NCBI GenBank assembly: GCA_016766635.1 | Contig: CP068473.1 | Location: 678,673-742,672, forward strand | Reading direction: 5' to 3' | Origin: Candidatus Xiphinematobacter sp. | Lineage (GTDB): Bacteria; Verrucomicrobiota; Verrucomicrobiia; Chthoniobacterales; Xiphinematobacteraceae | Length of the DNA stretch: 64,000 nt | Shown: positions 17,271 through 25,891 of the stretch, piece after piece | Layout of the letters: each line of letters opens with the position of its first letter | Position numbering within the stretch: the first letter of the stretch is position 1 | Position numbers and translations under genes: made by a program | Notes under the pieces: generated by a model | Seen by the model: the letters and a program-made list of their open reading frames with translations, nothing else | What the model was told of the DNA's origin: nothing | Database searches by the model: none

Positions 17271-17732
17271 TCAGGAGATTTTCATACTAAAAAAGTCTTG
17301 AAAAACCTGCGTGTATACCTCCCATTTCATTGGATGCAGCCACTTTAGTTGAAATTCATCTGGACTAATCCAACGTAAAGAACGGAATTCATCTGAAGTA
17401 TCTCTCATTTTCAAAGGAACCCTCCCAGAGAGAAGCAGGGCGCGAAAGTAGTGCTGTCGCTGGCCAATGACCTCACCCTTCCTCCGTACTTTGGGAAAGT
17501 GGTACTGATAAGGACCGTTTGACTGATAGATTCGATAATGATGCGGGAGGAGGAAAATTTCCTCTTTGACCTCGCGGTAGAGCGCCTCTTCCAAACTTTC
17601 CCCACGACGAACCCCACCCTGGGGAAACTGCCAGCTCTCAGCTATATCACCTCGCTCGCCAATGAGGACTTGGCCATCAGCATTTTCTAAAATGAGGGCC
17701 ACGTTAGCTCGATAAAGGTATTGCATTAGCAC
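17271..17732 (-). CDS. rppH: Nudix hydrolase, RNA pyrophosphohydrolase (RppH) type
   Basis: Probable RNA 5'-pyrophosphohydrolase that starts mRNA decay by removing pyrophosphate from 5' ends. The protein begins YLYRANVALILENADGQVLIGER and has WQFPQGGVRRGESLEEALYREVKEEI, which contains the Nudix box (G-x5-E-x7-REVKEE) with the final conserved Gly replaced by Phe/Leu. The WQFPQGG prefix and the C-terminal SDEFRSLRWISPDEF block are typical of RppH. Length 153 is normal. It is the only leftward gene here, convergent with tRNA-Ala. Confidence 0.88.
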   Translation of the reverse strand: MLMQYLYRANVALILENADGQVLIGERGDIAESWQFPQGGVRRGESLEEALYREVKEEIFLLPHHYRIYQSNGPYQYHFPKVRRKGEVIGQRQHYFRALLLSGRVPLKMRDTSDEFRSLRWISPDEFQLKWLHPMKWEVYTQVFQDFFSMKIS

Positions 17733-17919
17733 AAGGCCATAATCTTATTCCCTTCATGCTGCACGGATGTAATTATTTCTCAATTCTTTTTGTAAGATGC
17801 CACGTAATTTTGACTTGACTGGGATAAATAGATGGGAGTCCCAGCAATAATCTGCTACCATACATGCCTGTATACTTCTTCCCTTATTACGCTTTTTTCT
17901 TGTTTGGTTCTCTGATACC

Positions 17920-19110
17920 GTGAAGTTCCTTGTTCTTTCCGCTAGCCATGGAGAGGGTCATAACACTGCTGCTAGGAATGTTTGTGACGCCATTCTGAGT
18001 GAGTCCCCGTGTGCTGAGGTCTTTGTGATGGACCTTTTTGGAATCGCCCTTCCTCGTCTTAATCACTGGATACAACGCTGCTATTCTCTAGCTATCAATC
18101 AATTCACTTTCTTGTGGAAAGTAGCATTTCTCGCCTTTGATCGGGAAGGAACTGTGGAGGCTGTACTTCCCCTCTTTAGGCTCGTTAAACATGAACTCAG
18201 TAGGCAGATAGAGGCGCTCAGCCCAAACATTATTGTCTCTACATATCCTCTTTATAGCTTTCTTATCAGAAGAGTGCGTAAGCACTCCGAGGCCGCCCGG
18301 GTACCGTTTGTCACAATCGTAACGGATTCAACAATCGTTAATTCAGTATGGTACCGTTACCAGTCAGATGCTTTCGTAGTCGCTGACGGGCCCACAGCTA
18401 GAGCGCTTTTGTCGCGCGGCGTGGCACTTGAGAAGATACATGTGCTTGGATTTCCCGTTAGCTTGGATTTTGAAAACATTGTGCCTTTACCACAGTCAGC
18501 ACCTCCTCCGTGGAAGATTCTCTTTTTACCATCAACTCGAGTGGCACATTCCCTTCGCGTTGCAAGGCTACTCCTGGCGTTGCCAGATGTTTACCTAACA
18601 ATTCTTTCGGGTAAACATCCTCACGTGGCAGAAACTGTCCGAGATAGACTTAATTCAGAGAGACTGAAAATTTTCGGCTGGACAAAGCAAGTGCCACAGT
18701 TACTTGCCTCTCACCATCTTTTCATTGGTAAGGCAGGAGGTGCGATAACTCAGGAGGCCATAGCTGCTCAATGTCCGGTGGTCGTCAGTCATTTTGTTCC
18801 AGGACAGGAAGAGGGCAACATTCGATTGATTGAAGGAGCTAAAATTGGAACCCTCGCCACAGGATCAGTTGCCAACGTAGGTAATGCGGTAGTCAGAGCG
18901 TTTTCTGAAGACGCAGTCCTGTGGAAGTTTTGGAAAAAAAACATAGTTAAAGTGGGCTATCCCTCAGCTTCTCGCAGAATTGCCAAGCTATTACTCAAGA
19001 TGGCGGTATTCTACCCTCATCCCTCTGACCTTCACTTCCATTATGCCCCTCCTTCGTGCCCCCAAGGGCTGCAGTCTTCTTGTTGTGCACTCGTAGCTCA
19101 AACTGGATAG
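17920..19110 (+). CDS. MGDG synthase/UDP-glycosyltransferase family protein
   Basis: Probable processive lipid glycosyltransferase that moves a sugar from a UDP donor to a lipid acceptor at the membrane. The N-terminal MGDG-synthase domain starts KFLVLSASHGEGHNTAAR, whose HGEGHN motif binds the lipid or phosphate side. The C-terminal GT-B donor domain has LPSTR, the FGWTKQVPQLLASH segment and GKAGGAITQEAIAAQCPVV, which is the typical nucleotide-sugar signature. It has 396 residues from a GTG start. The last 23 bases of the frame overlap tRNA-Arg: its stop codon lies in the tRNA D-loop. The final 15 or so residues look unconserved. Confidence 0.85.
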   Translation: MKFLVLSASHGEGHNTAARNVCDAILSESPCAEVFVMDLFGIALPRLNHWIQRCYSLAINQFTFLWKVAFLAFDREGTVEAVLPLFRLVKHELSRQIEALSPNIIVSTYPLYSFLIRRVRKHSEAARVPFVTIVTDSTIVNSVWYRYQSDAFVVADGPTARALLSRGVALEKIHVLGFPVSLDFENIVPLPQSAPPPWKILFLPSTRVAHSLRVARLLLALPDVYLTILSGKHPHVAETVRDRLNSERLKIFGWTKQVPQLLASHHLFIGKAGGAITQEAIAAQCPVVVSHFVPGQEEGNIRLIEGAKIGTLATGSVANVGNAVVRAFSEDAVLWKFWKKNIVKVGYPSASRRIAKLLLKMAVFYPHPSDLHFHYAPPSCPQGLQSSCCALVAQTG

Positions 19111-19161
19111 AGCATCGGCCTCCGGAGCCGAAGGCTTCGGGTTCGAATCCCGACGAGTGTA
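19088..19161 (+). tRNA. tRNA-Arg (CCG)
   Basis: The acceptor GCACTCG pairs with CGAGTGT (a closing G-U), the D stem is GCTC/GAGC, and the anticodon stem TCGGC/GCCGA with loop CTCCGGA gives anticodon CCG. The T arm contains GGGTTCGAATCCC. The length is 74 nt without CCA. The 5' 23 bases are shared with the end of the upstream glycosyltransferase gene. Confidence 0.95.
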
Positions 19162-19445
19162 GTTTTTTTCAAGTTGCTACTGATCTCACGCTCCCCCTGG
19201 GCTGGCTAACTAGGATAGGAAAGTTCCTGGGACAAGCGATGGGGGGGAACATTCTCCAAGTTCCTTGAATTTCCTCTTAATTTCTTCTTACTTACCGTCT
19301 GTCCGAGCAATCTTTGACTAGAAAGACACAAAACCAAAAAACTAGATTGAATAACACGGGACCAACTAAGGAGTGCCTTGTCCGCTATCCTGTTTATTTG
19401 GAAAACATAAGACCCATGGAAGGCTACCCTACCGTTAGGAGGTGT

Positions 19446-19799
19446 TTATAGGTAGGATCTAGCGTTTGCCACCGATCGATAGAGGAACTCGCTTGCTGAC
19501 GCGAAAGCTGAGCACCGGTCATAGAGAGCAGCAAAGCACTTCCATACTCCGCCCGCATGAGCAAGCACATGGAACACAGCGTCCGCCCCATGGCGGCATC
19601 TTCCACTACTCTCCAGAAACTGAACTGAGTTCTCAAATCCCAGCTCAGAAATTCCCAGATACTTCTGGTCTGCGATGATGGTCTGACGAGATATATAAAA
19701 AACTCTGTCTCCCGTAACTCTACGCCAACGTAACACCTGACGTCGGCAGAAGTGACACTCGCCGTCAAAAATTAAAATAGGATATGGAGCAGTTATCAA
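19446..19799 (-). CDS. DCC-family (DUF393) thiol-disulfide oxidoreductase-like protein
   Basis: Short protein of 117 residues that starts MITAPYPILIFDGECHFCRRQV, matching the DUF393 DxxCxxC signature (FDGECHFC) near the N-terminus. Downstream, the SRQTIIADQKYLGI and GADAVFHVLAHAGGVWKCFAAL segments match the usual pattern of the family. The two cysteines suggest a thioredoxin-like redox role, but the family's substrate is unknown. It is convergent with tRNA-Arg and divergent from the rhomboid-like gene, with only a 40-bp gap. An overlapping leftward frame (19424-19768) is a shadow. Confidence 0.82.
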   Translation of the reverse strand: MITAPYPILIFDGECHFCRRQVLRWRRVTGDRVFYISRQTIIADQKYLGISELGFENSVQFLESSGRCRHGADAVFHVLAHAGGVWKCFAALYDRCSAFASASEFLYRSVANARSYL

Positions 19800-19839
19800 A
19801 GGATTAGAAGATTATAAATATAAAGAGAAGGTACTCAAA

Positions 19840-20688
19840 TTGCTCAGCTGGAATAAAAAAGGCACAACACGCCCAAATACGGCCACCTCTCCAGGGAAAA
19901 TCTATATGCATATGAATTGGAAAGAAAAAATTGAGGACAAAGTGAGTTGGATTGCTATCCCGAGATTACTGCGGTGTATATCAGTGGCTCAACTTCTAGT
20001 GTTTATCCTGGATAAGCTAGTACCAGGATATTTGGAATATCTGGCTCTGGATCCTTCTGCTATTCTGCGCGGCCAGGTATGGCGGATTGTCTCTTGGACA
20101 TTCATCCCACAAACCATGAGCTATCTCTGGATTCTGTTTTCCGTCTTATGGCTCTGGTTTCTTGGAGACTTTCTGGAAAGCAGTTGGGGCACGTTACGTA
20201 CAAACGCATTCTTCTGGCTAGGTGTAGTAGGGGGTGTATCTGCCGCGTTTGTAACCCAGAACAGCGGAAGTATGTTCAATTGGTACCTTAATCTTTCGAT
20301 CTTGTTTGCATTTGCTACTCTGAGGCCAGAATACCCAGTCTATTTCCTCTTTCTACCTTGCAGAGTCAAGTGGCTGGCATGGGTTGGCTTTTCCCTCCTC
20401 ACCTACTCTTTCTACCTTTCTCCCATCTTGGGTAAAGTAGCTATGATCCTATCCTTTGGAAACTACCTCGTTTTCTTTGCCCCGGCTATCCTGCGGGAGG
20501 CTCTCCAGGGGGGAGGACTTTACAGGCGCCGAGCACAATTTTTTCCGAACCTAGAAGAAACTCTGCACTACTGCCGCACTTGTGGCGCAACAGAAATTTC
20601 TGCTCCAGACATAGACTTCCGAGTTTCTTCCAACGGCCAAGAATACTGCTCAAGACACTTGCCATCTACTCCCACTATTAAACGCTGA
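19840..20688 (+). CDS. Rhomboid-like membrane protein, probably non-catalytic
   Basis: Multi-spanning protein of 282 residues (translation may start at the ATG for MNWKEK, residue 25). It has the rhomboid-type layout: a first helix, then LRGQVWRIVSWTFIP (the WR motif), LWLWFLGDFLESSWG, several further membrane helices and a cytosolic tail with a zinc-ribbon-like CRTCG...YCSRH. The position where rhomboid proteases carry the catalytic GxSG reads as NSGSMFNWYLNLSILFA, and I see no matching catalytic histidine helix, so it may be a pseudoprotease of the Derlin/iRhom kind. Function is not known. It faces rho tail to tail. Confidence 0.7.
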   Translation: MLSWNKKGTTRPNTATSPGKIYMHMNWKEKIEDKVSWIAIPRLLRCISVAQLLVFILDKLVPGYLEYLALDPSAILRGQVWRIVSWTFIPQTMSYLWILFSVLWLWFLGDFLESSWGTLRTNAFFWLGVVGGVSAAFVTQNSGSMFNWYLNLSILFAFATLRPEYPVYFLFLPCRVKWLAWVGFSLLTYSFYLSPILGKVAMILSFGNYLVFFAPAILREALQGGGLYRRRAQFFPNLEETLHYCRTCGATEISAPDIDFRVSSNGQEYCSRHLPSTPTIKR

Positions 20689-20703
20689 AATACTAGAAAG
20701 GAC

Positions 20704-20720
20704 TCCCTATTGTATGGGGA
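20704..20720. terminator. Possible bidirectional terminator hairpin
   Basis: TCCCTAT and ATGGGGA form a 7-bp stem with one G-U pair and a 3-base loop between the convergent rhomboid-like gene and rho. There is only a weak T-rich stretch on the leftward side, so its action as a terminator is uncertain. Confidence 0.35.
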
Positions 20721-20773
20721 ATGATTCGTCTCGATTTCCGGGTGAGTTTACAGAGAGGCATCTCGTGCAGACC

Positions 20774-22099
20774 TTAAATACCGCGTAGCCCGACTAGTAA
20801 TAACTCGGCATTTGTACGTGTAGTCTCAAGATTGGCAGCGAAAATTTGCATGGCTTCTGCTGCAGGTAGGCCGGAGAGTTGCCTTCTAAGAAGAAGCACA
20901 CGCTGATACTCATCTGGATGATAGAGCAACTCCTCCCTACGGGTACTCGATTTAACAATATGGAGAGCGGGAAAGATGCGCTGTTCAGCAATGGTACGAT
21001 CCAAGTGCACTTCCATATTTCCAGTGCCCTTAAATTCCTCGAAGATAAGGTCATCCATGCGGCTTTGGGTATCGATGAGAGCCGTGGCAAGAATAGTTAA
21101 GCTTCCCCCTTCTTCAATATTTCTTGCAGCACTAAAAAACTTTCTGGGTCGGGTGAGAGCTTTAGAAGCAACGCCGCCACTCATCGTCCGATCTTTCTTT
21201 GGTCTTAGATTGTTATAGCCGCGAGCCATCCGCGTAATACTGTCCAGGAGGATCACAACATCCTTTCCTAGTTCTACAAGGCGCTTAGCCCTTTCAGCAA
21301 CTAGTTCGCAAACCTGAACATGGCGAGTAATCGGTTCATCAAAAGTGGAACTGATAACTTCAGCTCGCACATCTCTTCTTAGATCAGTGACTTCCTCTGG
21401 TCGCTCATCAACGAGGAGGAGAATGAGGTGCACATCACAGTGGTTGGCAATAATTGCTCGTGCAATGTCTCGCATGAGCATGGTTTTCCCTGCCCTTGGC
21501 GGGGAAACAATTAGTCCGCGCTGCCCCCTCCCAAGCGGGGCAATAATGTCCACAGCTCGGACAGCAATGGAGGGATATGCTCTGTTCTCCAGAACAAGGC
21601 GCCGTTGTGGGAAAATAGGGGTCAACTGCTCGAAGTCCTTCGCAGCCGTCCAATTGGTAGCCTCAACCCCTTCGATGGTATGCACGGACTTAAGGACTAA
21701 GCCACCCCCTCTATCCATTGCCGTACAAATACTACCATGAATTTCTAGGCCAGGCTTGAGCGAAAATTGCCGGATAATTGTAGCGGGAATTTGGACATCC
21801 TCCACATTCGGCTTAAAGTTGAAAAGTGATGACCGCAAAACACCGTGGGTTCCACTTATTTCCAACATCCCTCCCCCTGCCACTATCTCTTGGACAGCGA
21901 GAGCCGAACGGACAAGATCTAAGACCAGGTAATGCCTGGACACCTCTGGCCGCATGCGGATATTTCTCCTTCTCGCTAAGTCTATTAGCTCCTGTAGAGA
22001 CTTCTTCTGCAGGAAATCTAGCGAAAGGACTCCTTCTCGTTTTTGGCAGGGTGCGTACAGTGGCGATTCGCGTCCTGGAGGGAGTTTCGCTTTAACCAT
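20774..22099 (-). CDS. rho: Transcription termination factor Rho
   Basis: Hexameric RNA-dependent ATPase that ends transcription. It starts near [21 protein letters not shown] (Rho N domain), then has the RNA-binding cold-shock-like domain ([16 protein letters not shown] ... [16 protein letters not shown]), the Walker [10 protein letters not shown] at about 199-207, the Walker B segment [16 protein letters not shown], the Q/R-loop region [11 protein letters not shown] and the secondary RNA site. At 441 residues it is full length, without the large insertion seen in some high-GC bacteria. It overlaps the end of coaE by 8 bp, so the two are one transcription unit. Confidence 0.97.
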   Translation of the reverse strand: MVKAKLPPGRESPLYAPCQKREGVLSLDFLQKKSLQELIDLARRRNIRMRPEVSRHYLVLDLVRSALAVQEIVAGGGMLEISGTHGVLRSSLFNFKPNVEDVQIPATIIRQFSLKPGLEIHGSICTAMDRGGGLVLKSVHTIEGVEATNWTAAKDFEQLTPIFPQRRLVLENRAYPSIAVRAVDIIAPLGRGQRGLIVSPPRAGKTMLMRDIARAIIANHCDVHLILLLVDERPEEVTDLRRDVRAEVISSTFDEPITRHVQVCELVAERAKRLVELGKDVVILLDSITRMARGYNNLRPKKDRTMSGGVASKALTRPRKFFSAARNIEEGGSLTILATALIDTQSRMDDLIFEEFKGTGNMEVHLDRTIAEQRIFPALHIVKSSTRREELLYHPDEYQRVLLLRRQLSGLPAAEAMQIFAANLETTRTNAELLLVGLRGI

Positions 22100-22700
22100 A
22101 GCGTTTAGTTAGATAGCCAGCTGTCACACGGGCTTGTTCGGTAAGTAATCTGGGTGGCCCATCATTCCATACTACCTCATGTGCACGGCGCACCTTTTCT
22201 TCTGCTGGAAGCTGCACGGCAATCATCTTGCGGGCAAGCGAATCGCAGATACCTCGCGAGGCTAGGCGCCGCAGTTGTGTAGCAAAAGAGCAGGCTATCA
22301 CCATGATAAAGTCGCAAGATGTCTCCCAACCTGTCTCGTAGAGCAGAGGAAGCTCTGCTAAAAGTTTGCGGCCCAGTACTTTAGAACGGACCACCTGCGC
22401 CATCCATATCCCCCTTACGCGGGGATGAAGAACACGTTCTAACTGCGCTCGACAACAAGGATCAAAAAAAATTCGAAGGCGCGCCTGTGCACGGTCTAAT
22501 TTTCCTCCTACATATATCTCTCTTCCAAGTACCTTTTCAACTTCCGCCCGCACTTCCCTTGATCCATTCAACAACCTCGAGGCACAAGCGTCTGCATCAA
22601 ACCATTCGGTATCTTCCAAAAAAATAGAGAGATGTCGACGGAAAGAGGTTTTTCCTGAAGCAATACCTCCAGTAATAGCAACAATAGGTGCAGTGCACAT
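22092..22700 (-). CDS. coaE: Dephospho-CoA kinase
   Basis: Last step of coenzyme A synthesis: phosphorylation of the 3'-hydroxyl of dephospho-CoA. The start is set at MCTAPIVAITGGIASGKTS; the open frame extends 57 codons further upstream to 22871, but without conserved sequence. P-loop GGIASGKT (about 11-18), the substrate-binding FDADACASRLL, HPRVRGIWMAQ, and ELPLLYETGWE are typical. About 202 residues, normal. The stop overlaps the rho start. The upstream extension is odd and may be a remnant. Confidence 0.93.
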   Translation of the reverse strand: MCTAPIVAITGGIASGKTSFRRHLSIFLEDTEWFDADACASRLLNGSREVRAEVEKVLGREIYVGGKLDRAQARLRIFFDPCCRAQLERVLHPRVRGIWMAQVVRSKVLGRKLLAELPLLYETGWETSCDFIMVIACSFATQLRRLASRGICDSLARKMIAVQLPAEEKVRRAHEVVWNDGPPRLLTEQARVTAGYLTKRYG

Positions 22701-23170
22701 TGCGTGTGAAGGGATTGTATTGCGTGGCAAATGACAGCCGAAAGGCTCTAGGCTCTCTATGAGCTTTCTCTGGAGCAGACCCGTGAGGCAAAGAGAAGTT
22801 AGGTTGAATGCGTCACAATCATTGGGGACAGAAAGCAAGCACGCGGTACCATCGACACCTAAGTACTGCATGCGCCGGAACCTCTCGCTCTGGTCCTACC
22901 AAAGTGGAGAGGTGGAGTTGATGGCGGGACAGATGTCATCCAAAAATCCTCAAGACGCACGGTGGAGATAAGCATTTACAAGATTCCACACACATGCCGC
23001 CTGAAGCTCGGTGTTGCTTTCCTTACTTCCTTCCCCTCCCTCAGTTACAGGAACAAGATTCACGCACCACTTTCGTAAATCCACACGCATATTACCGCCG
23101 CATATTGCGGATGTCTCATCGCGCTCAAAAGTAGTTTTCGCACAAAATTATACTTAGCAATTGTGGGGGA

Positions 23171-23241
23171 AGCGGGTAGAGGGAATCGAACCCTCCTAAC
23201 CAGCTTGGAAGGCTGGAACTTTGCCACTAAGCTATACCCGC
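23171..23241 (-). tRNA. tRNA-Gly (TCC)
   Basis: Read on the minus strand the acceptor GCGGGTA pairs perfectly with TACCCGC, the anticodon stem CCAGC/GCTGG encloses CTTCCAA giving anticodon TCC, and the T arm has GGTTCGATTCC. The discriminator is U, as usual for glycine tRNAs. The length is 71 nt. Its 5' end is repeated just upstream as a tandem array. Confidence 0.96.
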
Positions 23242-23263
23242 GTATACCCGCGTATGACCCGCG
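23233..23263. repeat. Tandem repeats of the tRNA-Gly 5' end
   Basis: TATACCCGCG is repeated at 23233-23242 and 23243-23252, followed by a variant with one extra base at 23253-23263. The first copy contains the tRNA-Gly acceptor 5' strand, so the array is a partial duplication of the tRNA end. Confidence 0.9.
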
Positions 23264-23319
23264 TAAGAAGCCTTCAATTGGATGGCCCAATAGACCAGAA
23301 TAGTCAACCCTTTTGAAAA

Positions 23320-23341
23320 AAGTTTACCTTAAGTTTACCTT
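23320..23341. repeat. 11-bp tandem duplication
   Basis: AAGTTTACCTT occurs twice in perfect tandem (23320-23330, 23331-23341) in the non-coding region between tRNA-Gly and ilvB. Confidence 0.95.
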
Positions 23342-23468
23342 ATGGGGGACAATGTAAGGGAATGTAGCCAGTCGCTAGCCGTCTTGCACGCCTGTGCCCC
23401 GCCTCAGTGCCCACCGGAAATAACTCTCTTCCAGACTCAGAGATTACCGCCAGCAGCTTTTTTCCCCT

Positions 23469-23499
23469 GCAGAAGGCTTTCTTCTCCAAAGCCTTCTGC
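23469..23499. repeat. Perfect 12-bp inverted repeat (hairpin)
   Basis: GCAGAAGGCTTT (23469-23480) and AAAGCCTTCTGC (23488-23499) are separated by 7 bases. The stem would be very stable as RNA. No T tract follows in either direction, so it is not a standard intrinsic terminator; role unknown. Confidence 0.9.
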
Positions 23500-23995
23500 T
23501 GCCCGCATCCCAAAGATCATTAGGGATGGATAGGAGATCCTTCTGAAAGGCCGCTTTTCCGACGCCCAACCTTGTTTACCGTCACCGCGTGAAAGACATT
23601 AATTAATTATCATAGAAACTCCGAGTTCAAATCACTTTGCATCGACGCTTAAGGAAGCTATACGATGCCATCGTGGCTCATTTATTGGGACAGCGGATAC
23701 TCCCTTTTCCCTCTTCTTATTATTGTGTCCTAGGACCTTAGTTGGCAAGAGGAGATATCTGCTCACCGTGGTGAATCCTGTGAAGTGCTAAAGTGTTTGT
23801 GAGTCCACGCTCATCCATCTGGTGGAGAATGCCTCGGCTTTGTGGTTCGTAGCTAGGCCAAGTTAGCCCCGTAAACCTTTAGCTCTTGCCCTTACTGCTG
23901 TTTACACACTATGCTATTGTCCAGCGCCGTGGACAGTTTTTGTTCTAAGTTACGGTGAGTAACCTTTTTAATAAAGACCGTGTAAAAAGACCGTT

Positions 23996-25789
23996 ATGGA
24001 TTCCCCTACCCCTCATCCCCATGTTTCCGGCATACCTGTATGCGAGCGTTCGATTTCTAGCGGGGAGGCAAATGGGGCTGAAATACTTGTTAGCTGCTTG
24101 GAAAGAGAGGGGGTGGAAGTTATTTTCGCCTATCCGGGCGGCGCTTCCATGGTCATTCACCAGGCGCTGACGCAGTCTCGAAAAATTCGAGTGGTTCTCC
24201 CACGTCATGAACAGGGAGGTATATTTGCAGCGGAGGGATACGCTAGGGCAAGTGGACGAGTTGGAGTTTGTATGGCTACCTCTGGCCCAGGGGCTACAAA
24301 TCTAGTTACTGGCATTGCCGACGCGTTCATGGATTCAATTCCACTAGTGGCCATTACAGGTCAAGTCCCTCAGTCGATGATTGGACGCGGCGCTTTTCAG
24401 GAAACGGACATCGTCGGAATGACACTGCCAGTAGTGAAGCATAGCTACCTGCTCTGCAATATCCAGGACATTCCTGGAACGGTGCAAGAGGCTTTCTATA
24501 TCGCCCAGTCTGGACGTCCCGGGCCAGTACTAATCGATATCCCAAAAAATATTCAGACTCAAAGGGCCTCTCCAAAGTATCCGTATCCGAGAGAGATCCA
24601 CCTGCGCGGGTATAATCCGGTTGTGCAAATTGAGGACCAGGTTCTCTATGAGGTAATCCAACTAATTGAGCGGGCTAAATGCCCAATGATCTACTGTGGG
24701 GGTGGGGTAGTTTCTGGTAATGCCAGTCAGGAACTGTTTGAATTCGTCGAGCGTACGCAGATCCCAGTTGCAACTACCCTTATGGGTATCGGCTGCTTCC
24801 CAGAAACTCATCCTCTTTCCCTCAAGTGGCTTGGCATGCATGGTACAGTTTATGCTAACAACGCGGTAAACGAAGCTGACCTTCTTCTGGCAATCGGAGT
24901 TCGATTCGACGACCGCGTTACGGGCAAGTTTGAGGAGTTTTGTAAGCATGGCACGATCGTCCACATTGACATTGACCGCTCCGAAATTAACAAAAATCGG
25001 ACGGTACAAGTTGCTATCCTCAGCGATTTAAAGTACGCCCTATCCAGGGCAAACTACCTCTTGTCCCAGATGGGAAGCAGTCGAATTACCGCGGGTTTCG
25101 ACCGTTTCGCGCAATGGTATGAACGGATTGGAACATGGAAGAAGCAGTTTCCACTTACATTCAAGGATACTGATGATCTGATTCAGCCTCAGTACGTCAT
25201 CCGTTTGCTCGATGAGTTAACTCATGGCGAGGCTATTCTTACCACAGGGGTAGGGCAACATCAGATGTGGGCCGCCCAGCACTACCAGTTCACTTGTCCA
25301 CGTACCTTTCTAACCTCAGCTGGTCTCGGCGCCATGGGGTTTGGCTATCCAGCTGCTATGGGTGCCAAAATTGCCCGCCCAGGCAAACAGGTAATTGACA
25401 TCGATGGTGATGGATCACTCCTAATGAACATCCAGGAATTAGCCACTGCCCACATCGAAGGAATTGCTGCTAAAATTGTCATCCTTAATAACCAGCATTT
25501 AGGCATGGTAGTCCAGTGGGAGGATCGTTTTCACAGCAGCAACCGCGCTCATACCTTCCTTGGTGATCCTAAAGACCTTAAACGCATCTATCCTGACTAT
25601 GTGACAATTTGTAAAGGATTTGGGGTGCAGGCGGAGCGTGTTTGTCACAAATGCGATCTTCGTGCTGCCATTCAACGCTTACTGGACAGTAAAGAGGCTT
25701 ACGTGTTGGATGTCATGGTACCGTATACAGAACATGTGCTCCCAATGATTCCTGCGGGTATGACTTATAGGGACGTCTTAACTGAATAG
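23996..25789 (+). CDS. ilvB: Acetolactate synthase, large (catalytic) subunit
   Basis: ThDP-dependent enzyme forming acetolactate or acetohydroxybutyrate, the first shared step of valine, leucine and isoleucine synthesis. Motifs: VEVIFAYPGGASM with the catalytic region near residue 45, RHEQGGIFAAEGYARASG with the ThDP-activating Glu, GPGATNLVTGIADAFMDS, GRGAFQETDIVG, and the ThDP motif GDGSLLMNIQELAT. At 597 residues it is full length. No small regulatory subunit (ilvN) or other ilv/leu gene follows: a terminator-like hairpin and then priA come next. The N-terminal 25 residues are unconserved and a later start is possible. Confidence 0.95.
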   Translation: MDSPTPHPHVSGIPVCERSISSGEANGAEILVSCLEREGVEVIFAYPGGASMVIHQALTQSRKIRVVLPRHEQGGIFAAEGYARASGRVGVCMATSGPGATNLVTGIADAFMDSIPLVAITGQVPQSMIGRGAFQETDIVGMTLPVVKHSYLLCNIQDIPGTVQEAFYIAQSGRPGPVLIDIPKNIQTQRASPKYPYPREIHLRGYNPVVQIEDQVLYEVIQLIERAKCPMIYCGGGVVSGNASQELFEFVERTQIPVATTLMGIGCFPETHPLSLKWLGMHGTVYANNAVNEADLLLAIGVRFDDRVTGKFEEFCKHGTIVHIDIDRSEINKNRTVQVAILSDLKYALSRANYLLSQMGSSRITAGFDRFAQWYERIGTWKKQFPLTFKDTDDLIQPQYVIRLLDELTHGEAILTTGVGQHQMWAAQHYQFTCPRTFLTSAGLGAMGFGYPAAMGAKIARPGKQVIDIDGDGSLLMNIQELATAHIEGIAAKIVILNNQHLGMVVQWEDRFHSSNRAHTFLGDPKDLKRIYPDYVTICKGFGVQAERVCHKCDLRAAIQRLLDSKEAYVLDVMVPYTEHVLPMIPAGMTYRDVLTE

Positions 25790-25810
25790 GGAATTAGCTT
25801 CTGGGAAGGT

Positions 25811-25850
25811 CTGAAGTCACTTCCCATGAAGGGACTTCAGGTGCTGTTTC
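25811..25850 (+). terminator. Probable terminator of ilvB
   Basis: CTGAAGTC (25811-25818) and GACTTCAG (25833-25840) form an 8-bp stem with an inner CTTC/GAAG helix, followed after a few bases by a T-rich tract. It lies 20 bases after the ilvB stop. Confidence 0.55.
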
Positions 25851-25891
25851 TTTCCCGTGCGTGACTGAAAATAGGGGTTGGACAGCTTAGG

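Larger units (their letters stand above)
23242..23995. other. Long spacer upstream of ilvB
   Basis: About 750 bases with no recognisable coding sequence. It contains the tRNA-Gly 5'-end repeats, an 11-bp tandem duplication (23320-23341) and a perfect 12-bp inverted repeat (23469-23499). The ilvB promoter is expected in the last part; I see no leader peptide with runs of branched-chain codons and no convincing T-box. Confidence 0.5.

Noticed and set aside
22701-22871. Longer N-terminus of coaE
   Set aside because: The open frame continues 57 codons upstream, but conserved sequence begins at the ATG at 22700.
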